From Ariolimax columbianus (lineage: Eukaryota > Mollusca > Gastropoda > Stylommatophora > Arionidae): 64,000 nucleotides of DNA. This document shows, piece after piece, positions 34,131 to 45,244 of this stretch. Where the stretch lies: contig JAVGWX010000011.1 in the NCBI GenBank assembly GCA_036924085.1, positions 21,499,955-21,563,954 on the forward strand, given 5' to 3'. The position numbers and the translations under genes were made by a program. The number at the start of each line of letters is the position of its first letter. The first letter of the stretch is position 1. Under the pieces are notes generated by a model, which was given only the letters and a program-made list of their open reading frames with translations, was not told where the DNA came from and searched no databases.

Positions 34131-34548
34131 AACTTAACGTCTTTATACTGGTTTAGAAGACTCTACAGAGTCTGTATACAATCAGTTTCTTGGAGGGTGG
34201 TTTAACCGATGCGCGAGTCCATCTTATTAGACTCAAACACTTGAGCTAAGTAGACCCTCAGCCAGTTAGGCGCCATCTATAGCTGCTCTTAACAAACAAC
34301 CTGGGGAAAGGTACAAATAACTTGGGTAGATTTTTAACATGAATTTTGTCTAGGCAGCGTCCGTTTAGCCTACTCATTTTGATTTCCAACTGCTAAGTAA
34401 TTTTTAATGTGCTCGACACTGAACACTGGATTCTGATCTCACTAACCAGAGATCAGGGGAATTTTACCAGAAAATCCATGTGAAAACAAATCCAGGTCTC
34501 TACCGTGAATCGAACATGCCCGAGGCGGACACCTTACATCGAGACCAC
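34131..34548 (-). repeat. SINE-B copy 1: tRNA-derived head, body and CR1-type 3' tail
   Basis: Reading the minus strand: CAGTGGTCTCGATGTAAGG and a B box GTTCGATTCAC (tRNA-like head), then a body (GATCTCTGGTTAGTGAGATC, CAGTTGGAAATC), then a shared segment also found in repeat C. The last 55 bases (ATACAGACTCTGTAGAGTC, AACCAGTATAAAGACGTTAAG) are the CR1 3' tail. It lies immediately downstream of the old LINE half at 33996-34130. Confidence 0.85.
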
Positions 34549-34985
34549 TGATATATCAGGAAGAGTCACATCATGATAACATGAAGAAGTGAAACGACGA
34601 CGCCACAAGGAGAAAGAAAACTAAAAAATCTGTACAGAATTACCACTCCAAGATTGCATTATCCTATAGTCAGTCATGACTGAATGGGGCGGCTACTACT
34701 ACTTCTACTACTGTCTTTTATGATGGTTTCCAAGTATTCTGATCTGGGCTGTCTCACGACAAGCAAACTGGTTGGAAAATAGCAATATATATAGAGAGAG
34801 AGGGGGAGTGTTACTGGCCTCTTAGAAGTTGTAATGATGTGCAGAATATCTAAATTGCTAAGAAATACTACTTTGAACAGAGAAAAAATAAAAAATATCT
34901 GCAGAAACAAATCTGTAAACACTGGTGACGAACTGTGACTGCATTTTTACAAAAAAAAAGTGACTTCTGCACCTGGATTTACACC

Positions 34986-35260
34986 TCACAACACATAAAT
35001 GTATATGACAATATCTGTATCCAGGAACACTGTTTGGATTAATTGTTTGACTCTGGTCCACTCCAGTCTATCGAGCCCACATCCAATTTTGGGCATGGCC
35101 AAATGTTTGACATTGTGCTTCAAGCAATGCTCCTTCATTTTGCGTAAACTTGACTCCAAATCAGCATATGTGGGTTTAGCATTGTACTTGAGCTTCGTCA
35201 CAAGGTAATAAATGTGACGGCTCTCTTGTGATAACACAGCAACACCACCAACTTTTGCAC
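34986..35260 (-). CDS. OARD1: OARD1 coding exon 2 (terminal)
   Basis: It follows the acceptor CAG at 35263-35261 and completes a glycine codon ([10 protein letters not shown]). It carries Lys74 and Asp115 and ends at TGA 34988-34986. No obvious AATAAA was seen on the minus strand in the next 120 bases. Confidence 0.92.
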
Positions 35261-38200
35261 CTGTGACAATAGATATGAGAGAACCAGGAATATACATGTC
35301 AACCAAAAGTGCACTGCCAATTTTAAAGTTAAGTTATTTATATTAGCAGAGTGGTCCGCCGAGGTCTTTGTATATGACAAGAAAAAGAATAGCACCACTG
35401 CCCCACAGAGAGTATGTCGTAAGAGGTGACTAACTGTGTGACTTGGCGTAACACCGGTCATGGTTAGGTGGTTTGTTAAGAGCAGCATTTATGGCACCTA
35501 ACAGGTTGTGAGCCTTTTGAGATGGACTCACACACTGGTTATCCACCCTTCGAGGCACTTGTCCTACTTGAGTAATAAGCTACTTGAGCCTAGAACACTA
35601 AGCAGGAAATCCTTCTCCCAGCTACATCCAGCTCATGGCAGAGCTGGGACCTGCACAAGGGCATCTAGCCCTGTAGAGGTCGGATAAGACTATATATTTG
35701 TTTCCAAGCAAAGGTAAAGCATAAGAGTAGGTGATCTTTTTCAATGGAAATCTTCTTTGGTGTTCGCCCTGAAAATGATGTTGTGTCGTAGTTTACAGTG
35801 AGGCTGCAATATCTGCGCATTTTGGCCAGGCACATCTGATTTCAGCTGGCTTTTTTGGGTACCGGGTTTGCCTTCCCACTGTGATCCCTATTCTCTTATG
35901 CAGACTGCACCAGTGCAGCCTGTTTCCAGAGCTGTTGCTTGGAGGTGGAATAGGGTTGGGTGTTGGTCAGCTCTGATTCGCTGACCTTGATGCAAGCAGC
36001 CAGATTTGAATTGCTGGCTGCTGTCCGCTTATTCACTGTGCTGCATCTTTGGACCCAAGCTTGTTTATGAGATCCCTTCTTGGCTAACTTTCTTTCCCTA
36101 ATGGTAAGTCAGGTATCCCTCCATTTACAGCTGGGTCGACTGCAACGTGCCAGTAATGGGAGCTGAACCCTGTACCTTTGTCATGAAAAGTGAGTACTCT
36201 ACCACAACGCTAATCAGACATCTAACCTCCTTGATTAGCAGAAGCAGAGAAGGTGGATTAGTGGTTTGGGTACTGGTCTCCATACATAGGAGGCACAGGT
36301 TCATAACTCTGGTATGGCAAAGAGATTTTCTATCAAGGGTGAAATAAAAACTTGGCCTGCACATTGTGCTGTGACTGAAGGGCAAGCAGCCTTTATTCCT
36401 GAGCTATATAAATCTCCCTGCTAGACCCCACTAAAGGGAACAGACACAGCAATGATGTTAGATTGGTGAAAGCGGAATCAAGATGCTGAGCAGCGCATGA
36501 GCTGCAGAGGCCCTTCTACACCTTCATGCGGTAATCCTGGATAACAGGCTGCAACAGAGAGCAGACTGGCTAAGGAGAAGGGATCGAAGATGGAAGGCAC
36601 CCTGGTACTAAAAAAAACCTGCTGAAGTCAGATGTGCTGGACCGAAAGGTGCAAATATCACAGTCAAGCTGTTAACTACGACACAACACATTCCGTTCTC
36701 TTGACTACATTCTGCTACTTACAGCCCTTTTCAGGTCTTGGTTGCGGTAGATTGGGAACAAGCGAAGAAGAAGAAAAAAGCGAAAGCCATTTTATTGTAT
36801 ATGGAAAATTCACTGAAAAATCTTCTGCTGAAGACGGATGTGTTGGACCAAAATGTGCATATATCGCAGTCAAATCTAAACTAGCGACACAGCGCACTCC
36901 GTTCTCCAGACTACATCCTGCTACTTGCAAAGCTCTGTTCAGGGTTTGGTAGCTGGAAATTTAGAACGAACACAGAAGAAGAACTGAAAAAATCTATTCT
37001 TTCCATTTGTTGATCACAATTTGCCGTCACATTATATTTTGTGGATCCCCAGGTCCTTCACTGGTGAGGGAGCAATACAAACTACTGTGCTCTATTATGA
37101 TTGTAATAAAAGACAACTAAGATAGGTTGTATATAAGGGCTGGAAAATTGATTATGCAAAACAAAGTGCTACAAAAGATAATTTTATTAAACATTTTGGA
37201 GAAGCAGGAAGATAATTTAAAATGAGTACTACTGAAATAAAATAGGGAGAAATAATGGCAGAGAAATGTTTTAGTTAAAGAAGTAATAATCACTTAGTCA
37301 CTGCTTTTCTACCCCTGCGAGGGTGTAGAGGTATTTTTATACTTGCGATCGAATATGCAGCTACACGGGTCATTGGCCTGTTGCATCCTCCCATGATGGA
37401 GGCATCATCTCCTTTTGACCTTCATGCCAGTTACTCATCATGTAGCATGTCCTTTATAAAACGTTGCTCCCATCACAGTTTGTCTGAAAAAAACTCTTTT
37501 CCTTGCCAAAACTCCAGCCTCCGCCAGTCATACCCAAACATTCCTGGATATCTTGGTGCCATTATCTTGGTCTACCCCTGCCTCTTTTGTCTGGCACCAT
37601 ACCTTTCATCACTGTTCTTTCAAGACTGTTATGCCAGCTACTACAGGTAGAAATTGAATTACCTTTATAACATTTGCCCTATTTGACAGCGGCTAACCTG
37701 CTCGTTTCAATTTTCAGCTATCAAGGATTTCTCTCCATGCACAGCGTGTACATAGGACCTCAAAATTTATCTTCCGTCTCCAAAAGAACTAGGCATGGAT
37801 CTCACCTATTTAGAGACCAAGGAACACTTGAAACTTATGAAAATTAAACCACCAACAATTTTGTACTTCTGTTAATTTCTTGGAAGGGAAAATGTCTGCA
37901 ACCTCCCAGTTGTAGCAACTCCAAAGAAGTAATACAAACAAGTAAATGTGCAAAATTTTTATGATAGCCCAACACTGTTAACACCATATTTTTGAGTGTT
38001 CGACATTTGATGGCGTAAAACTCATTGCAGACTCAATCCCAACTCCACAGAATAGGTCTTAGAGACACCGCCACATGAGATTGCGGAGCACTCAAGCAAA
38101 CACCAGAACATATTCTGCAGGACTGCCTCTGGTCCAGGGAAGCGACCATGCTCGAAAAACAATAGGGGACCAGCAAATACCTAAAACGCAGTCTGGTTGA

Positions 38201-39318
38201 TCAGTTGATCAAAGAAGAAGACGCTGTTAGAAAAATACTTCTTCCTTCAAGACCAGACAAATAGAACACTCTATATGAAACAAAACAGCTCACAAATATT
38301 TGCAGATATCACTAGATGGCATTGGATCAAATAGCAACGGCCCACAGGCTAATGATCAATAACCAACCAACCAATAGTCAAAAATAACTAATGAATAATG
38401 TGTCAACTTTATTCCTGCTGTACCTTGTTGTTGTTGTTACAGATCCAGCAGCATTCGAGATATCACCCTTTGGCCCAATGCCATGTAATGGTATCAGCAC
38501 GTGTTTGTCAGTTGTTGTCTAGTGTCAAACAAAGTGTTACATTTATCTGGCCTCAGAGGAAGAAGCATTTTCCTCAAATCGTTGAGTGCTGAGCATTCAA
38601 AAAGATGATGATCAACGGTTTCATATGTGTGTGTACACAACTGGCACTCAGGAGTATGCTGTGGTTGGATTCTGTTCAGGTGCTTGTTAAGTGGGATGTG
38701 TTGGGTTCTCAGCCAGAAAATGGTGCTTTGATCCTTCATTGTGAGTTGGTTTATGCTGTCATTTGGATTAGGGCTTACCATATGTCTGCAGACCTCCCTC
38801 CCCGTGTTTCCCTGCGGCTCACCTGTTCAGATAAGTTTCTTTCTTTGTTGTTCTTATGAGCTGTTTGGCTGTTTGTAAAGTTGTTGCTGTGTGTGACTGT
38901 TCTTGTCTTGATCCCTTCTTTGCTAGTCTGTTTGCCTTGTCATTGTCAGGTGTGTTTGAATGTTCCGGGATCTACTGTCGAACTATTTTGACACCATGGC
39001 AAGTGATAATGTGGTCAACGTCTAGAGATATTTGGATTCGGCCAGGTCTACAATGACCAGCAACTTATAATGCTTGAAGGACGGACATAAAATCTGTGAA
39101 AATAACAATGTTTTTGGCCTTTGAAGGAAAGGCATGAGAAACTGTACCTTAAAGTTATAATTACCTTGTGCTAGTAACTCATCTACACCTCCAAACTTTT
39201 TCTTGAAGTATAAAGCGATGCCTTTTCCCATGTGCATGTCTTGACTCACACAGTGTGCCAAACTGTTGGACACTGGAGAACTGAACAGATCGCCATTTGT
39301 TTCTACAATTTCAGGCAT
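34986..39318 (-). CDS. OARD1: OARD1 (TARG1) macro-domain ADP-ribose/O-acetyl-ADP-ribose hydrolase, complete
   Basis: The family removes terminal ADP-ribose from glutamate side chains and deacetylates O-acetyl-ADP-ribose. Exon 39318-39165 (154 bases) and exon 35260-34986 (275 bases with the TGA) join to a 142-residue protein, slightly shorter than the human protein of about 152 because the N-terminus is shorter. Visible family blocks are [32 protein letters not shown], the RHIYYLVTK strand, KPTYADLE and [13 protein letters not shown]. The human catalytic Lys84 and Asp125 correspond to Lys74 (LVTK) and Asp115 (GCGLDRLEW), both kept, so the enzyme is probably active. The donor is G|GTAATT and the acceptor ATTGTCACAG. 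The 3.9-kb intron is filled with repeats. A possible acceptor (GTCATAG) 7 bases before the ATG suggests an upstream untranslated exon. Confidence 0.93.
35335..35695 (-). repeat. Repeat C copy 3
   Basis: Reverse-complement match to the copies at 14.4 and 17.2 kb. It lies in the OARD1 intron, beginning about 75 bases upstream of exon 2. Confidence 0.75.
35755..36060 (-). repeat. Repeat E, diverged subfamily
   Basis: It contains GTTGTGTCGTAGTTTACAGT, the family core, and runs to GCTGCATCTTTGGACCC. It lies in the OARD1 intron. Confidence 0.72.
36470..36775 (+). repeat. Repeat E copy
   Basis: It ends GGGAACAAGCGAAGAAGAAG. It is the first of two copies head to tail in the OARD1 intron. Confidence 0.8.
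36825..36985 (+). repeat. Repeat E 3' fragment
   Basis: It ends GAACGAACACAGAAGAAGAA, about 50 bases after the previous copy and in the same orientation. Confidence 0.8.
37430..37660 (-). mobile_element. RTE-like LINE 3' fragment
   Basis: The DNA is closely similar to 18415-18640 and 54955-55160 (all begin near a GTAGCATGTCCTTT- or AGCATGTCATTT-like start). It lies in the OARD1 intron. Confidence 0.65.
38015..38370 (+). mobile_element. LINE ORF2 C-terminal fragment, decayed
   Basis: The frames contain a [17 protein letters not shown] knuckle-type segment and [14 protein letters not shown] end. It resembles the minus-strand fragment at 1084-1460. It lies in the OARD1 intron. Confidence 0.5.
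38398..38960 (-). mobile_element. LINE ORF2 C-terminal fragment
   Basis: The minus frame reads [40 protein letters not shown] and [17 protein letters not shown], a zinc-knuckle tail. Upstream sequence above 38780 is decayed RNase H-type. It lies in the OARD1 intron. Confidence 0.72.
39165..39318 (-). CDS. OARD1: OARD1 coding exon 1
   Basis: It begins at the ATG of [12 protein letters not shown] and ends in ELLAQ plus one base. An earlier in-frame ATG at 39348 exists but lies before a likely splice acceptor, so the downstream start is preferred. The exon carries the N-terminal half of the macro fold. Confidence 0.9.
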
Positions 39319-39384
39319 TCTAAATCTATGACAAAAATGTAAATGCATTCAAAATTTAAATCATTATTATTAAATTCTTATTTT

Positions 39385-39780
39385 GTTAACTTAAGGCAAC
39401 TACAAACTTCAAAAATGAGGTACCTAAGAAAGGCCATTCAGGTGATGAAAAGAGACACGATCCGTAACCAGACAATATGTAGCAATCTCAAAATTAAACC
39501 CCTGCAGACACAAGTGGAGCAGTCCCAACTACAGTTGTTTGGCCATGTCTGTAAAATAGACTATGATCGGATACCAAGGCGATCATGGGAGGCAAAAAGT
39601 CAAGGACACAGATCCCCAGGACATCTCAAAGTACGTTGGGAAGACAACATACGACAGTTCCTAAGTGACCGAGGGCTGGATTTGAAAAAGGCGGCGGATA
39701 GAATAGTATGACGTTCTCTCTGGCAAACCTCTACAGCTCACGGTAAAAGTGGGGGAAAAGGCCTATTTGCAAAGGATATT
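39385..39780 (+). mobile_element. RTE-like LINE C-terminal fragment
   Basis: The frame reads LQTSKMRYLRKAIQVMKRDT, QSQLQLFGHVCKIDYDRIP and RSPGHLKVRWEDNIRQFLSD. It lies just upstream of the OARD1 start on the opposite strand. Confidence 0.78.
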
Positions 39781-39820
39781 CATAAGAAATTTCTCCTTGT
39801 CTATGGTGAGAAGTGTTTAT

Positions 39821-39921
39821 TTTGTAATGCGGCGTATAACTGAGTTGATATGTTTTGTAATGCGGCGTATAACTGAGTTGATATGTTTTGTAATGCGGCG
39901 TATAACTGAGTTGATATGTTT
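39821..39921. repeat. 33-bp tandem repeat, three units
   Basis: TAATGCGGCG recurs at 39825, 39858 and 39891, exactly 33 bases apart. The units are essentially identical, which suggests a recent expansion. The mariner remnant follows directly. Confidence 0.95.
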
Positions 39922-39924
39922 TAT

Positions 39925-40145
39925 ATAGGATGTTCTAAAACATTTGATGAAGCTCAACATGGTCGTCCAGCTCAGATTGCAACAGAAGCATCTGTGCGAC
40001 AGCTGAAGGAGATGATTTGAGTTGACATGCGGATAATGATAGAGTATAGCAGCTGCAACAGGGTGTTCACATAGTTTAGCCTACAGCAAAATGATTGATT
40101 GATTGAATTTCTGGAAAGTGTGCTCACAAAGACATTGAGCATGAA
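39925..40145 (+). pseudogene. Mariner-type transposase remnant
   Basis: The frame reads TFDEAQHGRPAQIATEASVR, then QLKEMI and a stop. This is the linker between the two N-terminal helix-turn-helix domains of IS630/Tc1/mariner transposases (compare the usual D..SGRP motif). No DDE residues or terminal repeats remain. Confidence 0.6.
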
Positions 40146-40189
40146 GTGCAAATGTCACTGAGACAGCAGACCAAAGACAGTTGTGCTAT

Positions 40190-40324
40190 TGATCGTCTCC
40201 CATGCTATTCCTTCAAGCTGTCCAATATTTTCTTTCTTTGCCTCTCTCTGTCTACCCCTGTGATCCAGCCCAGCATCACTGTGTGTTCCAACCTACTTCT
40301 TCTCATGACATGTCCAAAAACGGA
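40190..40324 (-). mobile_element. RTE-like LINE fragment, part 1 (split by SINE-A)
   Basis: The minus frame reads SVFGHVMRRSRLEHTVMLGW and GVDRERQRKKILDSL, a C-terminal GHV block. It continues beyond the SINE at 40576. Confidence 0.7.
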
Positions 40325-40575
40325 TTTTTTTTTTTTTTGCGTTCGCCTTATTTCTCTAATCCCCAAGGTGATGTGCGTTGCACTGTGGTTTTTATTTTGC
40401 GCCTGTCGGCCCAGTGCATCTGACTTTAGCATGCATTTTATGTAAGGGTCTGCTTTCTCCTACATTTTCTAAGGGTTTCCTTCCCCGGGGTAACGGCCGG
40501 TGCTGTGATAGAGATCGAACCCAGCACCTTCTGGTTGTGGGCAGTGTCACTTAACCACTAGCCCACTCCGTCCCC
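40325..40575 (-). repeat. SINE-A copy 4 (tRNA-derived), splits an RTE-like LINE
   Basis: Complete SINE with a poly-T run of 14 on the plus strand. The flanks GTCCAAAAACGGA (40312) and GTCCAAAAAGGATG (40576) are a slightly diverged duplication of LINE sequence. Confidence 0.92.
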
Positions 40576-41580
40576 GTCCAAAAAGGATGACTGCCTTGTC
40601 CTGATTTTGGCCTTAAGCTGTTTTTATTTCTGTACAATGCTATTAGCTTTCTCCGCAGTCCATGGAGTTCTCAACATTCTTCTGCAAAACTACATTTCCA
40701 TTGCCTCCAATAATCTCTGTGTTTGCTTGCTGATTGTCCATCACTCACTGCCGTATGATAGTACAGGTTGGTTCTAGGTTCCATGTAGCATCCAAGAACT
40801 GTCTTCCTTAATTCCAGTGATAGGGTTTTGTCGCACAAGATTCCCCTCATACTCTGAAAGACTGATTTTTCATGGGCTATTCTGTTTTAAATTTCATAAG
40901 TGTATCTCCCATCAGATCTTATGTGGGTGCCAAAATATGGAAATGATTGTGCTTGTCTTAGTTCCATCTCATTCACCGCTTTACAATAAATTACCTGTCT
41001 TTTACAGTGAAATTGTATTGCTAGTATTATAGTGTTCTTATCGCTTTAAATGCATCTCTCGCCCTGCCTTGTGGTAGATTTCCTATGTCTTTACATGTTT
41101 CCACTATGTATCTTCTTTTATCTTTTCTTATTTCTCTTCTAACTTTTCTTGCACAGTTTTTTTATGCTGTGTTGGTCCCCTGACTTCCCTTTTGTTTTAA
41201 TGATTTCCTTTCTTCAATAAGTTTCAATGTTTCATCTGATATATAGCTCTGTTTCATGTACGACATCCTGGGAATCATTTTTTTCGCTGTCGAGATTAAA
41301 ATATCCCTTGCGTGTGATGTCAACTCGTAAGATGTCATCTCTTCATGTGCCGCAAGCAACGCCTCAAATTTGTTTGCTACTTTGATGTTGTATTCAGTAG
41401 GTAAACTGTTACATTGAAGCGTAATGGCTGGAAACCTTTGTTAATCCTACAAAGTCTTAACTTCAACACTGCAAACAGTAATTCTTTGTCCATATCGCAG
41501 TCTGCTCCTGGCGGCATTTTTGTTGCCAGCACATTTGACCTCCATCTTTGTTGTACCAAGATATAATCTATTATACAGTT
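40576..41580 (-). mobile_element. RTE-like LINE fragment, part 2, including endonuclease end
   Basis: Immediately beyond the SINE-A, the minus strand continues as decayed LINE. Above 41160 it holds an endonuclease-domain end (CIIDYILVQQRWRSNVL-like, PGADCDMDKELLFAVLKLRL) and the linker KQSYISDETLKLIEERKS. The RT between these blocks is mostly missing. Confidence 0.65.
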
Positions 41581-41584
41581 TTTG

Positions 41585-41745
41585 TCTAAATGATGTAACT
41601 TACGCTATTTTGGATTTTAGTAAGGAAGAAGCTGCGCTGCTCATCAACTTTACTCTCTAGTCTTGAACTATCTTGGACCAGTGGCAAGACGTAAGTCAAA
41701 ACGATTGGAAGTAATTCAGGTCCTCTGGTCCCACCTCTTTGATAA
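41585..41745 (+). mobile_element. Penelope-like element 3' tail, diverged
   Basis: It contains GACCAGTGGCAAGACGTAAG and TCTGGTCCCACCTC and matches 5020-5190 over most of its length. Confidence 0.55.
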
Positions 41746-42099
41746 AAAAACATATATAGGTATGGCCTTAGACTAAGGTCCTTAGTTACCTCATTGGAAC
41801 TTAAACAATGTGACATGGCCATAGATGTAAGCTTTATTTTGTTTTTGTCCTCGTGTGATAGCTGAGAGCCATACCCAGTGGCGAAGTTAGGCCTTAGTTA
41901 AGTAAGCTATGTTAGGGCCTCACAACCCCCAGGGACCTCAACAAATTTCACTTTAAATGTTTTGCTATTCAATAATTAAGTTTTGTGAGACCTATTACAT
42001 AACAAGAGGCATCCAAGCTACTGGCACTGATTGATCACTCTGCATGACTGACTCTATATATTAAATTATATAATTAATTATAATAATCATAATAAGCCT

Positions 42100-42580
42100 T
42101 CATCAAGAGACGTATGATCGGCCTTACTCGCTTACTCCACAACCAACGTTTGAAAGGTCTTCACAACACCGACGTACGAGAAATGTCATTGAACTTGGTG
42201 AAGGATGCAGTTACCCACGAAGACAATGCAAATCATTGTTGTGATTGCTGGGCTGATCACCTGCTTTGGAGAACTGATCTTCTTCTTCTGTGTTCCTTCT
42301 CAATCTCCCGCTACCAAGTACTGAACAGGACTTTGCAAGTAGCAGGATGTAGTCCAGAGAACGGAATGTGTTGTGTGTATCATAGCCGACAGAAGTCTGG
42401 TACCCAAGGGACCGAAGACGACCAAGCGATGGTCTGACTCCCTCGAACTCAAAAATAATATCCACAACTACAATGCTACAGACGGGAAACTTATCGCCCA
42501 CTGGTCAACCATGGCCCAAGACAGAAGCCAAGCCCAATGCATGAAAACGAAGTTGGGACCCACAGCGGCGTAACCGAGTT
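42100..42580 (+). mobile_element. Possible LINE 3' fragment split by a repeat E piece
   Basis: The open segments RQKSGTQGTEDDQAMV- and HWSTMAQDRSQAQCMKTKLG-like resemble the highly charged W-x-x-x-A-x-D-R ends of RTE-like ORF2, but the match is loose. A repeat E fragment lies between the two parts (42282-42372). Confidence 0.3.
42282..42372 (-). repeat. Repeat E short 3' fragment
   Basis: It starts TTCTTCTTCTGTGTTCCTTC (inverted tail) and stops after GAGAACGGAATGTGTTGTGT. Confidence 0.75.
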
Positions 42581-42589
42581 TTGTTGTAC

Positions 42590-43320
42590 TTTCACTACTT
42601 TTTCAGTAGCCGAGTGAGTAGCTCAGTAGTTTTGATTTATTTTTACATAGTGGTTTCATATACAACTGCCGCTTTTTTTCTGTTATGTGATCACTTGTTT
42701 ACTGGAATAACACTAATAAGATGCACGAATCAATCCTACAAAATCGACTACCTACATGTATACGTATTGTATATACTAATATAGCGTAAGGTGTTCACCT
42801 AGGGCCTAGGGCTTCAAAATAAATAATGGACCCTCAAACCGGGAATATCCGTTAGACTACTGTCACTGACCAGTCAATATAACATACTTTATAGTTAAAT
42901 TCTATTATATATAGATTAATGAATAATCAGTTCTGCTAGATAAGTTAAGTATAGGTGTTAAAATTGTCTAATTGATTAAATAACTTCCTTGTAATGGCTA
43001 CTAATAAGTAACACAGTTCTGAGAAAAGCTATATAAAATGAAACGCCAACCTTTCAAACATGCCCCCGCATAAATGTCGATCGTCATCGTTCCGTATGCG
43101 ATCGATGAGGAATCTTAAAAGCACGGTATTAACTACAGTTTTGAATTTTAGTAATTAGCTATACCAACTACCCCCATTAACGTCGTGATTATGTTCTTGA
43201 AAACAACGACTAACTGAAACAACGTTAAGTGAGACTGATTTTACTCTAGACATCACAGTAGACACAATTATATAAATATGGGCTATGCTCCTTTACAGTT
43301 TTTAGAGAAGTAATATGAAT
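42590..43320. other. Unclassified AT-rich stretch
   Basis: No repeat family or coding signal was recognised. A CG-containing patch near 43075-43110 (CGATCGTCATCG) stands out from its surroundings, but I cannot assign it a role. Confidence 0.4.
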
Positions 43321-43324
43321 CTAT

Positions 43325-43660
43325 TATAACTTGACTTCATTGTAAAGGTTTAGAAGGCTTTACGGAGTCTGTATAACAAATATTTTATTCCACTCTACCT
43401 AAACTAAAAAAATCTGCGCATCCAATCTATTTTGTAATGTATTAACTGACTGTCTCCATTATATACCGTGGCAATGCATTCTAAACATTTGCTACTCTTT
43501 GACTACACAAATATTTTCTCATATCTAATTTAGACCTGTCTTTAAATAATTTGAAGCTCCAGTTCTTGTAGCTGGTTGTACTTTGAAAAACTTGGTAAAA
43601 TAACGTATTATTTCCATTGATTGTCTTATAAGCATGTATTGTCATTTCGAATTCTTATGA
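43325..43660 (-). mobile_element. CR1 3' end fragment
   Basis: Reverse-complement match to the CR1 3' end (GTTTAGAAGGCTTTACGGAG tail, then the AATGCATT region). It directly abuts the 20-bp tandem array at 43675. Confidence 0.65.
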
Positions 43661-43674
43661 CAAAAAATGTTAGG

Positions 43675-43787
43675 AGAAGACAAAACATGTAGAGAGGAGA
43701 CAAAACACGTGGGAAGGAGATAAAACATGTGGACAGGAGACAAACCATGTAGGGTGGAGACAAAACATGGGGACAGGAGACAAAACA
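43675..43787 (+). repeat. 20-bp tandem array, left part
   Basis: Units of the type GGAGACAAAACATGTGGACA. The array is cut by a CR1 fragment and resumes at 44535. Confidence 0.9.
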
Positions 43788-44530
43788 TCCACATGGGTAG
43801 ATCCAATATGGAACATAATTACAGAATGGGAGAGAACAATATTAGAAAGATAGATAAGGAAAGGCACCTAGCGGTTATAATAGTTCATACAGGTAAGGTG
43901 AGTGAGCAAGTTCAGGTAGCAGTGAAAAAGACAAATGCAACGTTAGGTATGATAAAAAGAAATATTAAACATAGGAGCAAGGAAGTGATAATCAAACTGT
44001 ATAAAGCATTAGTTAGACCTAGATTGGAGTACTGTGTACAGGTGTGAAGTCCTTGTTGTTGAGGGGATATAAACAAGCTGGAAAGAATACAAATAAGAGC
44101 GACAAAGCTGATAGTGGGATTCCAGAATTACAGTTATGAGGAAAGACTCAGAAAAACCGGCCTACGGTGTCTAGAAGAGAGAAGAATTCGTGGTGATTTA
44201 ATACAGGTTTATAAGATGATCAGAGGAATGGATAAATTAGACTATAACAAGTTTTTTTTTTTAATACAGCCACCCACAATAGCAAGAGAGCATAGCTACA
44301 CGCTGACTAAAGAGAGGTCCAGATTAGATATTAGAAAATATTTTTTTAGTCAGAGAGTGGGGAATGCTATGAATGCATTGCCAGGGGAGGTAGTGGAGGC
44401 AGGGACAGTTAATACATTTAAGAATAAATCGGATGCGCATAGCTTTTAGAGCAAGGTGATGTAAATGAAATTGGTTGTATACAGACTCTGTGGGGTATTC
44501 TAAACCAGTATAAAGACGTCAAGTTAATTT
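43788..44530 (+). mobile_element. CR1 3' fragment inserted in a 20-bp tandem array
   Basis: It starts abruptly at CCACATGGGTAGATCCAATA and reads YRMGENNIRKIDKERHL, LVRPRLEYCVQV, then after a stop the YSYEERLRKTGLRCLEERR block, ending GACGTCAAGTTAATTTAA. The same tandem unit lies on both sides (43675-43787 and 44535-44690), so the LINE landed inside the array. Confidence 0.82.
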
Positions 44531-44534
44531 AAGA

Positions 44535-44690
44535 CATGTGGGGAGGAGACAAAACATGTGGACATGAGACAAAACATGTGGATAGGAGACAAAACATGTG
44601 GGGTGGAGACAAAACATGTGGACAGGAAACAAAACATATGGACAGGAGACAAAACATATGGACAGGAGCCAAAACATGTGAGCTCAACTT
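44535..44690 (+). repeat. 20-bp tandem array, right part
   Basis: The same unit as 43675-43787, about eight copies. Confidence 0.9.
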
Positions 44691-45244
44691 TCGCACGTAC
44701 TTTTAATAGATTTGATTCACATTGGGGTACTGCCTTCCTGGTTCATGGGAAAAAAACATGAAAAAAATGTTAAAGTTGATTAAGGTTGAGTTTAATAAAA
44801 AAATTTTAATGGGTATGGTCAGATACCGCACCGAGACGAGAACACAAACAAAACCTATGTTACGACCAATAGGCCTTCATCATGGACAACAAATAATAAC
44901 AATACTGAGCTAAAAAATCAACATATAAGGAAACAATAGTCTACTTATCTGATAGTAGACCCAGTCTGTCTAAGCGACTGGTTGAGTCGGATGCTTGACT
45001 GAATAAGAAGGGCGCCCTCAAATAAGGTGGCCAGGAGAGCCTAAGAAATGAGGGGAATGAGCCGGTTAACCCAGTGGTGGCCAAATATGGAAACGGCCAA
45101 ATAGTGATCCAAGTAGGAGAACAAAAAGAAGGTGAAATAAGCCGGGAGGGGGTGATATTAATATAGGAGGGAGGGGGAAAGACTGATAGAAGAAAGGGCG
45201 GGGGTCAAAGGAAGACAAATAGATGGGCGCCAGTATGGGATTTT

